DNA of 64,000 nt from Sulfitobacter indolifex (GTDB lineage: Bacteria; Pseudomonadota; Alphaproteobacteria; Rhodobacterales; Rhodobacteraceae). A program made the translations under genes and the position numbers. Positions within the stretch are counted from its first letter, which is position 1. Each line of letters opens with the position of its first letter. This document shows, piece by piece, positions 1-8,057 of this stretch. The DNA is taken from NCBI RefSeq assembly GCF_022788655.1, contig NZ_CP084951.1, forward strand, positions 620,001-684,000, given 5' to 3'. The notes below the pieces were generated by a model that had not been told where the DNA came from, did no database searches, and saw only the letters and a program-made list of their open reading frames with translations.

Positions 1-2
1 CG

Positions 3-950
3 TGGCTACTGTCGGGGCTTGGCCTCGTGATCCTGCTGTTCGCGGGGGACGCTCTGGTCAAAGGGGCGGTGAACCTGTCTCTGCGCCTTGGGGTGCCCGC
101 GCTGATCGTCAGTCTGACGATCGTGGCTTTTGGCACCTCTGCGCCTGAATTGCTGATTTCTATCAAGGCGATCTTGGACAATTCGCCGGGGCTGGCGCTT
201 GGGAATGTTGTCGGGTCGAACACGGCGAACATTCTGATGGTATTGGGCATTCCCGCGCTACTGGCAACGATGCACACTTCGGAATGCAGCACGCGCAAGA
301 CCTATAACCAGATGATCGCCGCCTCGGTTCTGTTCATCGCGCTGGCCTTCCGCGGCGTGTTTGACTGGATTGCAGGGCTCATCCTGCTCGGCGGTCTGGC
401 CTATATGCTTTTTGACGCATTTAGTGATGCCAAAGACCATCGCCACGCCGGTCGCAGCGAAGCTCTGGAAGAGGAGGAGGAGCCCGAGGGTGCCGATCCT
501 GACATGGCGGGTTGGCAGATCGCACTGTTCCTGATCCTTGGACTAATTGGCCTGCCCTTGGGCGCGAGCCTTCTCGTGGATAACGCCACGATCATCGCGC
601 AGGCTTATGGTGTCAGTGACACGGTGATTGGCCTGACATTGGTGGCCGTGGGCACATCTTTGCCTGAACTCGCGACCACTGTGATGGCCGCGCTGCGCCG
701 TCAGGCGGATGTGGCGCTTGGTAACGTCATCGGCTCCAACATGTTTAACCTGCTGGCAATCATCGGCATCGCGAGCCTTGTTGGTCCGATTACTGTTGAC
801 GAAGCCTTCTTGCGGATGGACCTTTGGGTGATGCTGGGCGCGTCGCTGTTGCTGATCCCCTTTGTCTATCTGGGCCGGGATATCACCCGCCTTTGGGGCG
901 TGGCACTAACCGCGCTTTACGGGCTCTATATGTTTATCATCCTGATCTGA
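3..950 (+). CDS. calcium/sodium antiporter (CaCA family), 5' end cut by window
   Basis: Inner-membrane cation exchanger that uses the sodium or proton gradient to move calcium. The reading frame is open to the left edge, so the first residues are missing and no start codon should be assigned here. Two alpha-repeats typical of the family are visible: the first holds FGTSAPELL followed by ALGNVVGSN, the second VGTSLPELATT followed by ALGNVIGSN. A negatively charged loop (EEEEEPEG) separates the two halves, as expected for the cytosolic loop of these inverted-repeat carriers. Hydrophobic segments fill the rest. Twelve bases separate its stop from the next gene, so the two are probably co-transcribed. 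The ion specificity cannot be read from sequence. Confidence 0.9.
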   Translation, partial: WLLSGLGLVILLFAGDALVKGAVNLSLRLGVPALIVSLTIVAFGTSAPELLISIKAILDNSPGLALGNVVGSNTANILMVLGIPALLATMHTSECSTRKTYNQMIAASVLFIALAFRGVFDWIAGLILLGGLAYMLFDAFSDAKDHRHAGRSEALEEEEEPEGADPDMAGWQIALFLILGLIGLPLGASLLVDNATIIAQAYGVSDTVIGLTLVAVGTSLPELATTVMAALRRQADVALGNVIGSNMFNLLAIIGIASLVGPITVDEAFLRMDLWVMLGASLLLIPFVYLGRDITRLWGVALTALYGLYMFIILI

Positions 951-962
951 GGAGGGCGGCAG

Positions 963-1742
963 ATGCGGCGGGCATTGGTGACCGGAGCCGGGCAACGTCT
1001 GGGCCGCGCCATGGCGCTCTATCTCGGGCAGCGGGGTTTTGACGTGGCAGTGCATTACGCCACCTCGCGCACCGGGGCCGAGGCGACCGCCGCTGAGATC
1101 ACCGCTATGGGCAGTCACGCTGTAGCCCTACAGGCGGACCTCTTGGATGATGCCGCGACCGAAGCGCTTTTGCCCCGCGCGGCAGAGGTGCTTGGCTGGC
1201 CGATCACCTGCCTTGTGAACAACGCCTCAATCTTTGAACATGACGATATCACCAGCGCCAGCCGCGAGAGTTGGGACCGGCATATGGGCAGCAACCTGCG
1301 CGCACCCTTCGTGCTGACGCAGGCGATGGCGGGGCAGGGGCTACGGCCTGAATTGGACGCCAAGGGAGAGCCGCGTGCGACAGGTCTGATCGTCAATATG
1401 CTTGACCAGCGGGTCCGTAATCTCACGCCGGAATTCATGACCTACACCATCGCCAAGATGGGCCTTTGGGCGATGACGCGCACCACCGCGCAGGCGCTGG
1501 CTCCGGCGATCCGCGTCAATGGCATCGGCCCTGGCCCTACTTTGCAGGGCCATCATCAAGCTGCCGAAGACTTCGCCACACAGCGCCGCAACACGGTTCT
1601 CGCCCGGGGCGCCAATCCTGAGGATATCACGGCCGCACTGGGGTATTTTATCGATTCTCCAGGGGTCACAGGCCAATTGATCTGCACCGATGGGGGGGAA
1701 CATTTGCAGTGGGATACAAGCCCCAAAAGCCCCCGAAACTGA
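963..1742 (+). CDS. short-chain dehydrogenase/reductase, pteridine reductase-like
   Basis: NADP(H)-dependent oxidoreductase of the classical SDR fold, 259 residues. The nucleotide-binding glycine motif TGAGQRLGRA lies at residues 7-16 and the NNAS motif at 86-89. The catalytic Tyr161 and Lys165 form YxxxK. The usual catalytic serine is replaced by Asp148, thirteen residues before the tyrosine. That Asp-Tyr-Lys arrangement is the one known from pteridine reductase PTR1 and FolM-type dihydromonapterin reductases, so reduction of a pterin is the best guess. The start ATG is preceded by GGAGGG seven bases upstream. It follows the antiporter closely and is followed by an AT-rich gap. Confidence 0.8.
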   Translation: MRRALVTGAGQRLGRAMALYLGQRGFDVAVHYATSRTGAEATAAEITAMGSHAVALQADLLDDAATEALLPRAAEVLGWPITCLVNNASIFEHDDITSASRESWDRHMGSNLRAPFVLTQAMAGQGLRPELDAKGEPRATGLIVNMLDQRVRNLTPEFMTYTIAKMGLWAMTRTTAQALAPAIRVNGIGPGPTLQGHHQAAEDFATQRRNTVLARGANPEDITAALGYFIDSPGVTGQLICTDGGEHLQWDTSPKSPRN

Positions 1743-1789
1743 CCGCGATGCGAGAAGTTTTGCACGTCCTTAACCTGTGTAACCAAAGT

Positions 1790-1834
1790 GTTACCGAAAC
1801 CCCTTTGTTTTCAGAGGCTTGTTTCAGGGTAAAC
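1790..1834 (+). terminator. imperfect stem-loop downstream of the SDR gene
   Basis: GTTACC-GAAAC (1790-1800) can pair with GTTTC-a-GGgTAAAC (1821-1834) with small bulges. Inside it, CCTTTG (1802-1807) pairs with CAGAGG (1812-1817) around a TTTT loop, with one G-T wobble. No long T run follows, so it may be a Rho-assisted terminator or an mRNA end structure rather than a classical intrinsic terminator. Confidence 0.35.
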
Positions 1835-1867
1835 AAAAGAGTGAATGAAATCAGGGGTTTGTGGGAG

Positions 1868-1884
1868 TGCCTAAAAAATAGGCA
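1868..1884. repeat. perfect short inverted repeat TGCCTA-N5-TAGGCA
   Basis: TGCCTA at 1868-1873 and TAGGCA at 1879-1884 are separated by AAAAA. The symmetry would suit a dimeric DNA-binding protein, and its place upstream of uvrC makes an operator possible. No known regulator is identified. Confidence 0.35.
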
Positions 1885-1945
1885 AATCAGTGAACCATGT
1901 TAAAAACAAAGAGAAATCCGAGATGCCCAGAAGTTATCGTCAGAC

Positions 1946-1954
1946 TTATCCACA
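1946..1954 (+). promoter_or_regulatory. consensus DnaA box
   Basis: TTATCCACA matches the DnaA box consensus exactly. It lies in the AT-rich gap before uvrC. Only one clear copy is seen; a replication origin would normally show several. Confidence 0.4.
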
Positions 1955-2027
1955 TCTTCGGTGGACATGTTAAAGCTTGCCCCCATTGCCGTCCTATTGC
2001 AGCGAAGCACGAGAATCAGCGCATAAT

Positions 2028-3896
2028 ATGACCACGCCCAACGACAGCCCACCGCCACAAGGCCGTAAGGTGATTCAGGCCTATTTGAAGTCGCTCGATT
2101 CGTCGCCGGGCGTCTACCGGATGCTCGATTCGGAAAGCCGCGTGCTCTATGTCGGGAAGGCCCGGAACCTGCGGGCGCGGGTGTCGTCCTATGCGCGGCC
2201 CACGGGGCATTCGGGCCGCATATCGCGGATGATCGCCAATACCGCCTCGATGATGTTTCTGACGACCAAGACGGAAACCGAGGCGCTGCTGCTTGAGCAG
2301 AACCTGATCAAACAGCTCAAGCCCAAGTTCAACGTGCTGCTGCGCGACGACAAGAGCTTTCCTAACATCCTTGTCACCGCCGACCACGACTATCCGCAGA
2401 TCAAGAAACACCGCGGCGCGAAGAAAGAGAAGGGCAGCTACTACGGCCCCTTCGCCAGCGCGGGGGCAGTGAACCGCACGCTGAACCAGTTGCAGCGGGT
2501 GTTCCTGTTGCGCGACTGTTCCAATTCGATGTTCGACAGCCGCACGCGGCCTTGCTTGCAGCACCAGATCAAACGCTGCTCTGCCCCCTGTGTGGGTAAA
2601 ATATCTGCCGAGGATTACCGTCAGACCGTGCGCGATGCCGAGCGGTTCCTCAGCGGGAAGTCGACCGAAATTCAGGGCCGGCTGGCGCGGGACATGGCCG
2701 AAGCGTCAGAAGCGATGGAGTTTGAACGCGCCGCCGCGCTCCGCGACCGGATCAAGGCGCTGACGCAGGTGCAGACCGCTCAGGGCATCAATCCGCAGGG
2801 TGTGAATGAGGCCGACATTATCGCGCTGCATATGGAAGGCGGCCAAGCTTGTGTGCAGGTCTTCTTCATCCGTGCCAATCAGAACTGGGGCAACCGTGAT
2901 TACTACCCCCGCGTTGGAGCCGATGTTGATGCCGCCGAGGTCTTGGAGGCCTTCATCGGCCAGTTCTATGATACCCGCGAGCCACCGCGCCAGTTGATCC
3001 TGAGCAACGAGATCGAAAACCCCGATCTGATGGCCGAGGCGCTCAGCGGTAAGATCGGTCGCAAGGTTGAACTGCTGGTGCCGCAGCGGGGCGAAAAGGC
3101 CGAGCTGGTTGACGGCGCGCTGCGCAATGCCCGCGAAAGCCTTGCCCGCAAGATGGCCGAGACAGCGACGCAAACCAAATTGCTTCAAGGGCTGGTTGAG
3201 GCCTTTGACCTCCCTAGGTCGCCCGAGCGGATCGAAGTTTACGACAACTCGCACATCCAAGGCACCAATGCCGTTGGCGCGATGATCGTGGCCGGCCCCG
3301 AAGGCATGATGAAAAACCAATACCGCAAGTTCAACATCCGCGGCGATGACCTGACCCCTGGTGACGACTTTGGCATGATGAAAGAGGTGCTGCATCGGCG
3401 CTTCAAACGGCTCATCAAAGAAGATCCGGACCGCAGCCGGGGCCTTTGGCCCGATCTTTTACTGATCGACGGGGGCGCGGGGCAGGTGAGCGCGGTGGCC
3501 TCCATCATGGCGCAGCATGGGGTTGAGGACATACCGATGGTTGGTGTGGCCAAGGGTATCGACCGCGATGCGGGCAAGGAAGAGTTCCACCGCGTCGGCA
3601 AGCGCGTCATGGCACTGCGGCACAATGATCCGGTGCTGTATTTCGTGCAGCGTTTGCGTGACGAGGCGCACCGTTTTGCCATCGGCACCCACCGTGCGAA
3701 ACGCGCCAAGGGGATCAGCGCCACGCCGCTTGATGATGTGCCGGGCGTGGGCGCTGCACGCAAACGCGCGCTTTTGGCGCATTTCGGTTCGGCCAAGGCC
3801 GTGGGCCGGGCGAATCTCAGTGACCTCAAGGCTGTAGAGGGGGTGTCGGATGCGCTTGCAGAAACGATCTATGGCTATTTTCATGAGAAGGGTTAG
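2028..3896 (+). CDS. uvrC: excinuclease ABC subunit C
   Basis: Nuclease of nucleotide excision repair; it makes the 3' and 5' incisions beside a lesion held by UvrA and UvrB. The N-terminal GIY-YIG domain shows GVY (28-30) and [10 protein letters not shown] (40-49). A cysteine-rich linker ([13 protein letters not shown]) and a UVR motif ([15 protein letters not shown]) follow. The C-terminal endonuclease half contains YDNSHIQG with the catalytic-type Asp406, and a helix-hairpin-helix tail ([15 protein letters not shown], then [11 protein letters not shown]) ends the protein. I chose ATG 2028 (622 residues). An in-frame TTG at 1977 would add 17 residues with no family resemblance. The ribosome binding site is weak for both. 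Confidence 0.95.
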   Translation: MTTPNDSPPPQGRKVIQAYLKSLDSSPGVYRMLDSESRVLYVGKARNLRARVSSYARPTGHSGRISRMIANTASMMFLTTKTETEALLLEQNLIKQLKPKFNVLLRDDKSFPNILVTADHDYPQIKKHRGAKKEKGSYYGPFASAGAVNRTLNQLQRVFLLRDCSNSMFDSRTRPCLQHQIKRCSAPCVGKISAEDYRQTVRDAERFLSGKSTEIQGRLARDMAEASEAMEFERAAALRDRIKALTQVQTAQGINPQGVNEADIIALHMEGGQACVQVFFIRANQNWGNRDYYPRVGADVDAAEVLEAFIGQFYDTREPPRQLILSNEIENPDLMAEALSGKIGRKVELLVPQRGEKAELVDGALRNARESLARKMAETATQTKLLQGLVEAFDLPRSPERIEVYDNSHIQGTNAVGAMIVAGPEGMMKNQYRKFNIRGDDLTPGDDFGMMKEVLHRRFKRLIKEDPDRSRGLWPDLLLIDGGAGQVSAVASIMAQHGVEDIPMVGVAKGIDRDAGKEEFHRVGKRVMALRHNDPVLYFVQRLRDEAHRFAIGTHRAKRAKGISATPLDDVPGVGAARKRALLAHFGSAKAVGRANLSDLKAVEGVSDALAETIYGYFHEKG

Positions 3897-3974
3897 GTAC
3901 GTGCCCGCCGAAGGGCGGAGCGCTGGCGCGGTTTCGTCCTTTCAGCCGTCAACGGCGCGCGATAGGATGACGTT

Positions 3975-4640
3975 ATGAAATGGAATTTGCCCAATATCTT
4001 GACCCTGCTCCGGCTGGTTGCGGCCCCCGGTGTGGCGGTCATGTTTCTCTATTTTACGCGGCCCTATGCCGACTGGTTCGCTTTGGTGCTCTTCGTAAGC
4101 GCAGCGGTGACGGATTGGTTTGACGGCTACCTTGCCCGCGCGTGGGGGCAAGAGACCAAACTGGGTGCGATGCTCGACCCGATTGCCGATAAGGCGATGG
4201 TCGTAATCGCACTGATGGTAATCGTGGCATTCTCAAGCTGGTCACCGTGGCTGGTGCTGCCCGCGACGCTGATCCTGTTCCGTGAGGTCTTTGTTTCGGG
4301 CTTGCGGGAGTATCTGGGCGATGTGGCCGGCACACTGAAGGTCACGCAACTGGCCAAGTGGAAGACGACGCTACAGATGATCGCGATTGCCGTGCTGTTC
4401 TCACAAGGCGTGTTCGAGCATTACCTTGGGATGAGCGTTTTCGGCATGGACCAGCAGATGATCGAAGCAATCCTTGATGGCGAGGTCGAAGATACTTTGG
4501 GACTGGGCTGGAAGCTGGCCGGGATGGAATGGGCAGGGCTGTTGGGTCTGGTCCTGCTGTGGATCGCGGCGGTGCTGACCGCCATCACCGGCTTTGACTA
4601 CCTGCGCAAGGCGCTGCCACATCTGAAGGAGCCACGCTGA
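3975..4640 (+). CDS. pgsA: CDP-diacylglycerol--glycerol-3-phosphate 3-phosphatidyltransferase
   Basis: Integral membrane enzyme that makes phosphatidylglycerophosphate, the committed step to phosphatidylglycerol and cardiolipin. The CDP-alcohol phosphotransferase signature D-x2-D-G-x2-A-R-x8-G-x3-D-x3-D is complete: Asp47, Asp50, Gly51, Ala54, Arg55, Gly64, Asp68, Asp72. Hydrophobic helices flank it, and the length of 221 residues is slightly longer than the common 180-200, with an extra stretch around residues 150-180. It lies 78 bases after uvrC, an order seen in many alphaproteobacteria, and its TGA overlaps the ATG of moaD. Confidence 0.93.
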   Translation: MKWNLPNILTLLRLVAAPGVAVMFLYFTRPYADWFALVLFVSAAVTDWFDGYLARAWGQETKLGAMLDPIADKAMVVIALMVIVAFSSWSPWLVLPATLILFREVFVSGLREYLGDVAGTLKVTQLAKWKTTLQMIAIAVLFSQGVFEHYLGMSVFGMDQQMIEAILDGEVEDTLGLGWKLAGMEWAGLLGLVLLWIAAVLTAITGFDYLRKALPHLKEPR

Positions 4641-4885
4641 TGGATGTTCTGTATTTCGCTTGGGTCCGCGAACGGATCGGCCTGCCGCGTGAGCAGGTGG
4701 AGAGCCAAGCCACCACCGTGGCCGAACTGATCGAGGAATTGCGCGGGCGCGAAGAACGCTATGCGCTGGCCTTTTCTGACCTCACCGCACTTCGCGTGGC
4801 AGTGGATCAGGAATTGACGGATTTCGACGCGCCGCTCCAAGGCGCCCGCGAAGTGGCCTTTTTCCCACCGATGACCGGGGGCTGA
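4640..4885 (+). CDS. moaD: molybdopterin synthase sulfur carrier subunit MoaD
   Basis: Ubiquitin-like sulfur carrier of 81 residues. Its C-terminal thiocarboxylate supplies sulfur to cyclic pyranopterin monophosphate in molybdopterin synthase. The diagnostic C-terminal diglycine is present (residues 80-81, in PPMTGG). The start overlaps the pgsA stop (TGATG), and moaE follows three bases after its stop, so the two synthase subunits are translated together. Confidence 0.93.
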   Translation: MDVLYFAWVRERIGLPREQVESQATTVAELIEELRGREERYALAFSDLTALRVAVDQELTDFDAPLQGAREVAFFPPMTGG

Positions 4886-4888
4886 CCC

Positions 4889-5332
4889 ATGCGCGTTTTG
4901 GTTCAGGAAGCGCCCTTTGATCTGGCCGAGGAAACCGCGCGCTTTGCCAAGGGCGAGGGCGGCAGTGGTGCGATTGTGACCTTCACCGGCGTGGTGCGCG
5001 ACAATGGTGCAGGCACGCTCAGCGCGATGGAGATCGAACATTACCCCGGCATGACCGAAAAGGCGCTGTGCGAGATTGCAGAGCAGGCGATGGCGCGGTT
5101 CGAATTGCAAGATGCGCTGGTGATCCACCGTTACGGCCGGCTGGTGCCGGGTGAGCAGATTATGATGGTCGCAAGCGCCGCGCGACATCGCCGCAGCGCC
5201 TTTGAGGCGGCTGAATTTTTAATGGATTATCTTAAATCCCGCGCGCCATTCTGGAAGCGCGAAATCACCGCAGAAGGTGAAGCTTGGGTTGCTGCAAAAG
5301 ACGAAGACGAGGCAGCGCTCGAGCGCTGGTAG
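4889..5332 (+). CDS. moaE: molybdopterin synthase catalytic subunit MoaE
   Basis: Large subunit of molybdopterin synthase, 147 residues; converts cyclic pyranopterin monophosphate to molybdopterin with sulfur from MoaD-thiocarboxylate. Conserved features are GAIVTFTGVVRD near residue 28, LEIEHYPGM-like MEIEHYPGM near 47-55, RRSAFEAAEFLMDYLK near 101-116, and the two lysines Lys116 and Lys123, with the same seven-residue spacing as the catalytic lysines 119 and 126 of the E. coli enzyme. Together with moaD it is one of three Moco loci in the window. Confidence 0.95.
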   Translation: MRVLVQEAPFDLAEETARFAKGEGGSGAIVTFTGVVRDNGAGTLSAMEIEHYPGMTEKALCEIAEQAMARFELQDALVIHRYGRLVPGEQIMMVASAARHRRSAFEAAEFLMDYLKSRAPFWKREITAEGEAWVAAKDEDEAALERW

Positions 5333-5338
5333 CGCTGC
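5312..5338. terminator. stem-loop across the moaE stop codon
   Basis: GCAGCGCT (5312-5319) and AGCGCTGC (5331-5338) are perfect inverted copies around an 11-base loop that contains the moaE stop. moaE and the minus-strand glyoxalase converge here with nine bases between stops. The T run is poor on both sides, so terminator activity is uncertain. Confidence 0.3.
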
Positions 5339-5341
5339 GTC

Positions 5342-5737
5342 TTAGGTAAAACGCCCGCCTTTTTCGATGACTTCAATCTGATAGCCATCGGGGTCCGCCA
5401 CAAAGAAGAACTTCGCGACAGTCTCTCCGGCAGGGCGGAAATCAACGATGTCACGCGGTGTAGCACCGGCCGTGATTGCGGTTTCACGTGCGGCTTCAAG
5501 GTCGTCTACGACAAAGGCGATGTGGCCATAACCGTCGCCAAGATCATATGGCGTCTCGCGGTCTTTGTTGACGGTCAATTCAAACTCAAACTCACCCGTG
5601 GCGTCGCGCAGATAGACCAGGGTGAATTTCTCAAAATCCAAGCGGTCGGCGATCTTTAGGCCGAAGACGTCTTGGTAGAATTTGACCGATGCCGCCTCAT
5701 CAAGGACGCGGATCATGGAATGGGCGAGTTTGGCCAT
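5342..5737 (-). CDS. lactoylglutathione lyase-like VOC protein (glyoxalase I type)
   Basis: Cytoplasmic metalloenzyme of the vicinal oxygen chelate fold, 131 residues; glyoxalase I isomerises the methylglyoxal-glutathione hemithioacetal. The four expected metal ligands are all in place: His6, Glu53 (in ELTVN), His72 (in GYGHIAF) and Glu122 (in YQIEVIEK), closely matching the E. coli GloA layout. The frame is open upstream, but I start it at ATG 5737 because CGGAGAC lies just upstream as a ribosome binding site and homology begins there. gloB and gshA elsewhere in the window supply the other parts of the glutathione route. Confidence 0.85.
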   Translation of the reverse strand: MAKLAHSMIRVLDEAASVKFYQDVFGLKIADRLDFEKFTLVYLRDATGEFEFELTVNKDRETPYDLGDGYGHIAFVVDDLEAARETAITAGATPRDIVDFRPAGETVAKFFFVADPDGYQIEVIEKGGRFT

Positions 5738-5762
5738 GGGAGTCTCCGGAAGGGCTTGGGGG

Positions 5763-6086
5763 TCAGGCCTTCTGACGCTCGATGTAGGCGCGCATCTCTT
5801 CGGCCTCGTGCCGGGCATCGCGCAGGCCGTCCATCGCGGCGCGCAGCTCTGCCTCAGTCTGGGCAAGCTGATTGGTCAACTCGGCTTCGCGCTGTTGCAG
5901 ATAGGTAATCGCCTGATCGCGGGTTTCTTCGGCTTCGTGGAGTTCTTGGCTCATCCGGTCAAGCTGTGCCACATCGTCGGCGGCCACGCGGGTAAAGCGG
6001 TTCAGCAGCCAGTTCGCGAACCACCCCATGCAGAATGCCACGAAAAGAATGATGGCTGTTGCCAGGACAAACTCAGTTCTGCTCAT
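5763..6086 (-). CDS. small membrane-anchored coiled-coil protein, unknown function
   Basis: About 107 residues. The N-terminal segment is one strong transmembrane helix (roughly residues 6-27, ending in a tryptophan-rich NWLLNRF), followed by a charged, heptad-rich helix to the end (from about residue 40, with many Glu, Gln, Leu and Ala). It overlaps the end of the OmpA-family gene upstream by about 14 bases, so it is translated from the same transcript. The start is ATG 6086 or the GTG one codon earlier. No family function is recognised; it may be a small envelope partner of the OmpA-like protein. Confidence 0.65.
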   Translation of the reverse strand: MSRTEFVLATAIILFVAFCMGWFANWLLNRFTRVAADDVAQLDRMSQELHEAEETRDQAITYLQQREAELTNQLAQTEAELRAAMDGLRDARHEAEEMRAYIERQKA

Positions 6087-7998
6087 CACCGCTGCCTTCT
6101 TCGGTTTCGTCGGGTTCCCCGATCTCTTCTGCAGTGGTATCGCCCGTTTCTTCGGCAGTTTCCAGCGCTGTTTCGTCTTCGGGCGCGTCCGTTTGCGCTT
6201 GGATCAGGCGGAATTCGATACGGCGGTTTGCCTCGCGACCCTCTTCGGTCTGGTTGTCAGCGATGGGGTTTTCTTCCCCATAGCCTTTGGCGAGGAAGGA
6301 AGACGTCAGCACCCGCCGGGCGCGCAATTCGTTCAAAACCGATTCCGCGCGGCTTTGCGACAGCGACAGGTTCATCGTTTCGCGGCCTTGGCTATCGGTA
6401 TAACCTTGGATTTCCAACGGGATGTCACCGCAGCGTTTCAGAACCTCGGCGATATCGTCCATCGTGCCAAGCGCCGAGGCGTCAATCGTGGCATTGCCGG
6501 GCTCAAAGGTGATCTTGCCAATGGTAAGGATCTCGCCAATCTCGGCTTCGCATTCTTCGGGCGTGGGCAGGCCGGCAATTGGGTCGAGCTTTTCTTGGTA
6601 GGTAATATCGATGCTGTAATCGGCGCTTTCGCCCAGTTTGTCAGCCAAAAGCGAAGCGACCGTGGTGTTCGCCTCTTTCTTGCCGGTGTTGCCGGTCACT
6701 TCAAGCCGGTCCGGGGTAACCGTGACAGAGCCATTGGCCAGCGAAGCCATCGCCTCCAGCCCGGTCAGCACACGTGTGGCCCAATCGGCGGGGAGGGTCT
6801 CGTCCAGACGGGCGGCGGTATAGACGTTGCTCGAACCAAAATGTGATTTCGCATAGCTGTCGGCCAGATCGCGCAGCCCTTCGGTGGTGAGCCGCCCGCG
6901 CAGCTGCACTTGCCCCTCCGGAGAGAGGGTGGCGGTAAATTCAGGGGGGCCTGCGTTTGGGTCTTCGACCTTGGGCAGTTTCGCGGTCAGGGCAAAGACA
7001 TCGGGCAGCGCGTTTTCCAACTCGCCGACAACGCGGTCAAAGCTGTCAGAATCGGTGCCCGGTGCGGCGAGCAGGGTAATGTCGGCGTCCGCGAAAGAGA
7101 TCGAGCCCTGGCCCACACGGCTCAGCGCTTCGATCGCCAGCGCCACGGCGCGACCCCAGTTCGGGCTCGGCACACCAAGACCGACAGTGCAGTTGGCGTT
7201 TTCAGAGGCGCCTGCAGCAACGCCCGCTTTCAAGATGCGCGCGGCGGCCGCCTCAGTGTCGGCAGAGCAGGCATCAAATCGCGCGCCTTCGGCGTCGATC
7301 TCAAACCGCAGGGTGAAGGGTGTAATCACCGGGCGCGGTGCGGCGATGTCGAGCCTCAGGCGCAGGCTGGGCGGGGCCGCGCGTTGCAGCTTGCGCTCCA
7401 TCTGCGCTTTGGCAGCAGCGCTGTCGGCAATGGCGGTGATGGTCACGCGGCCCGCGTTGACCGAAGCCTTTGCGCGGGGCAGGTCGGCCATGGCACGCAC
7501 GGCAAAGTTCAGCGCGTCTTCCCAGCCTTCGGGGGACGGATAATCAGCAGATTCAAGCAGATCGGTCACCGTGGCGTCGCCCGCCATGTCGCCGAAAGCC
7601 TCGATCACTGCGTCGCGGTCGGTGCTCGTGGGAATCAGGCCGATGATCGAAATGCCTGCATCATTGCGCAGCACCTCGGCAGAGAATCGCGGCGGGGCAA
7701 TACCGGATTGGGCCTCGACCTCCATCTCGTCGATCACGCGGGCGGCGTCGACCACGGTGCCTGCGGTCGACAGGGCGCGGAAGCGGACCGCTTCGGTGGG
7801 CGCGATCCCGGCGAGGGTGACCTGCAAACCGTCGGCCTGCACCTCGGCCCATGTCATGCCCTGATCGTCCAGCGCGTCACGCACGCCGATCTCGGAGGTA
7901 TCCTCAATCAGTTGCACCGAGAAGCTCGCCGCCACCAAAGAGACCACCGCTGCGGCTGCAAAGGTCAGGGCGATCATGAAAATGGCGGACAGGCGCAT
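6073..7998 (-). CDS. large OmpA-family envelope protein with repeated N-terminal domains
   Basis: Envelope protein of about 641 residues. It has an N-terminal membrane or signal segment (MRLSAIFMIALTFAAAAVVS), several alpha/beta repeats resembling BON-type modules (stretches such as GLQVTLAGIAPTEA and GRVTITAIADSAAAKAQ), and a C-terminal OmpA peptidoglycan-binding domain (KITFEPGNATIDASALG, then IQGYTDSQGRETMNLSLSQSRAESV and NRRIEFRL). The Asp and Arg that grip diaminopimelate in this family are present. An acidic Thr/Glu-rich tail ends the protein. The frame could begin at TTG 8025, but ATG 7998 fits the hydrophobic start better. It probably tethers the membrane to the wall; the client is unknown. 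Confidence 0.8.
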   Translation of the reverse strand: MRLSAIFMIALTFAAAAVVSLVAASFSVQLIEDTSEIGVRDALDDQGMTWAEVQADGLQVTLAGIAPTEAVRFRALSTAGTVVDAARVIDEMEVEAQSGIAPPRFSAEVLRNDAGISIIGLIPTSTDRDAVIEAFGDMAGDATVTDLLESADYPSPEGWEDALNFAVRAMADLPRAKASVNAGRVTITAIADSAAAKAQMERKLQRAAPPSLRLRLDIAAPRPVITPFTLRFEIDAEGARFDACSADTEAAAARILKAGVAAGASENANCTVGLGVPSPNWGRAVALAIEALSRVGQGSISFADADITLLAAPGTDSDSFDRVVGELENALPDVFALTAKLPKVEDPNAGPPEFTATLSPEGQVQLRGRLTTEGLRDLADSYAKSHFGSSNVYTAARLDETLPADWATRVLTGLEAMASLANGSVTVTPDRLEVTGNTGKKEANTTVASLLADKLGESADYSIDITYQEKLDPIAGLPTPEECEAEIGEILTIGKITFEPGNATIDASALGTMDDIAEVLKRCGDIPLEIQGYTDSQGRETMNLSLSQSRAESVLNELRARRVLTSSFLAKGYGEENPIADNQTEEGREANRRIEFRLIQAQTDAPEDETALETAEETGDTTAEEIGEPDETEEGSGDEQN

Positions 7999-8057
7999 GG
8001 GCGGACTTCTGGTTGTTGAGCTCAAGACTTGATACGCGCGTCCTGCCGGGGGTGCAA

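Larger units (their letters stand above)
1743..2027. other. AT-rich non-coding gap before uvrC
   Basis: About 285 bases without a convincing gene, visibly richer in A and T than both neighbours. It holds an imperfect stem-loop, a short palindrome and a perfect DnaA-box sequence, each listed separately. The only frames that cross it lack family resemblance and a ribosome binding site. It probably carries the 3' end of the SDR transcript and the promoter of uvrC. I could not find a convincing -35/-10 pair or a GTTC-N7-GTTC SOS box. Confidence 0.6.

Noticed and set aside
1709..1903. 64-codon frame at the end of the SDR gene and the following gap
   Set aside because: No ribosome site, no family pattern, and it runs through the stem-loop region.
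1743..2027. Chromosomal replication origin
   Set aside because: Only one perfect DnaA box, no cluster of boxes, and no typical origin neighbours such as hemE, dnaA, parAB or gidAB.
1743..2027. LexA (SOS) box ahead of uvrC
   Set aside because: No GTTC-N7-GTTC or GAAC-N7-GAAC pattern, the type used by LexA in alphaproteobacteria, was seen.
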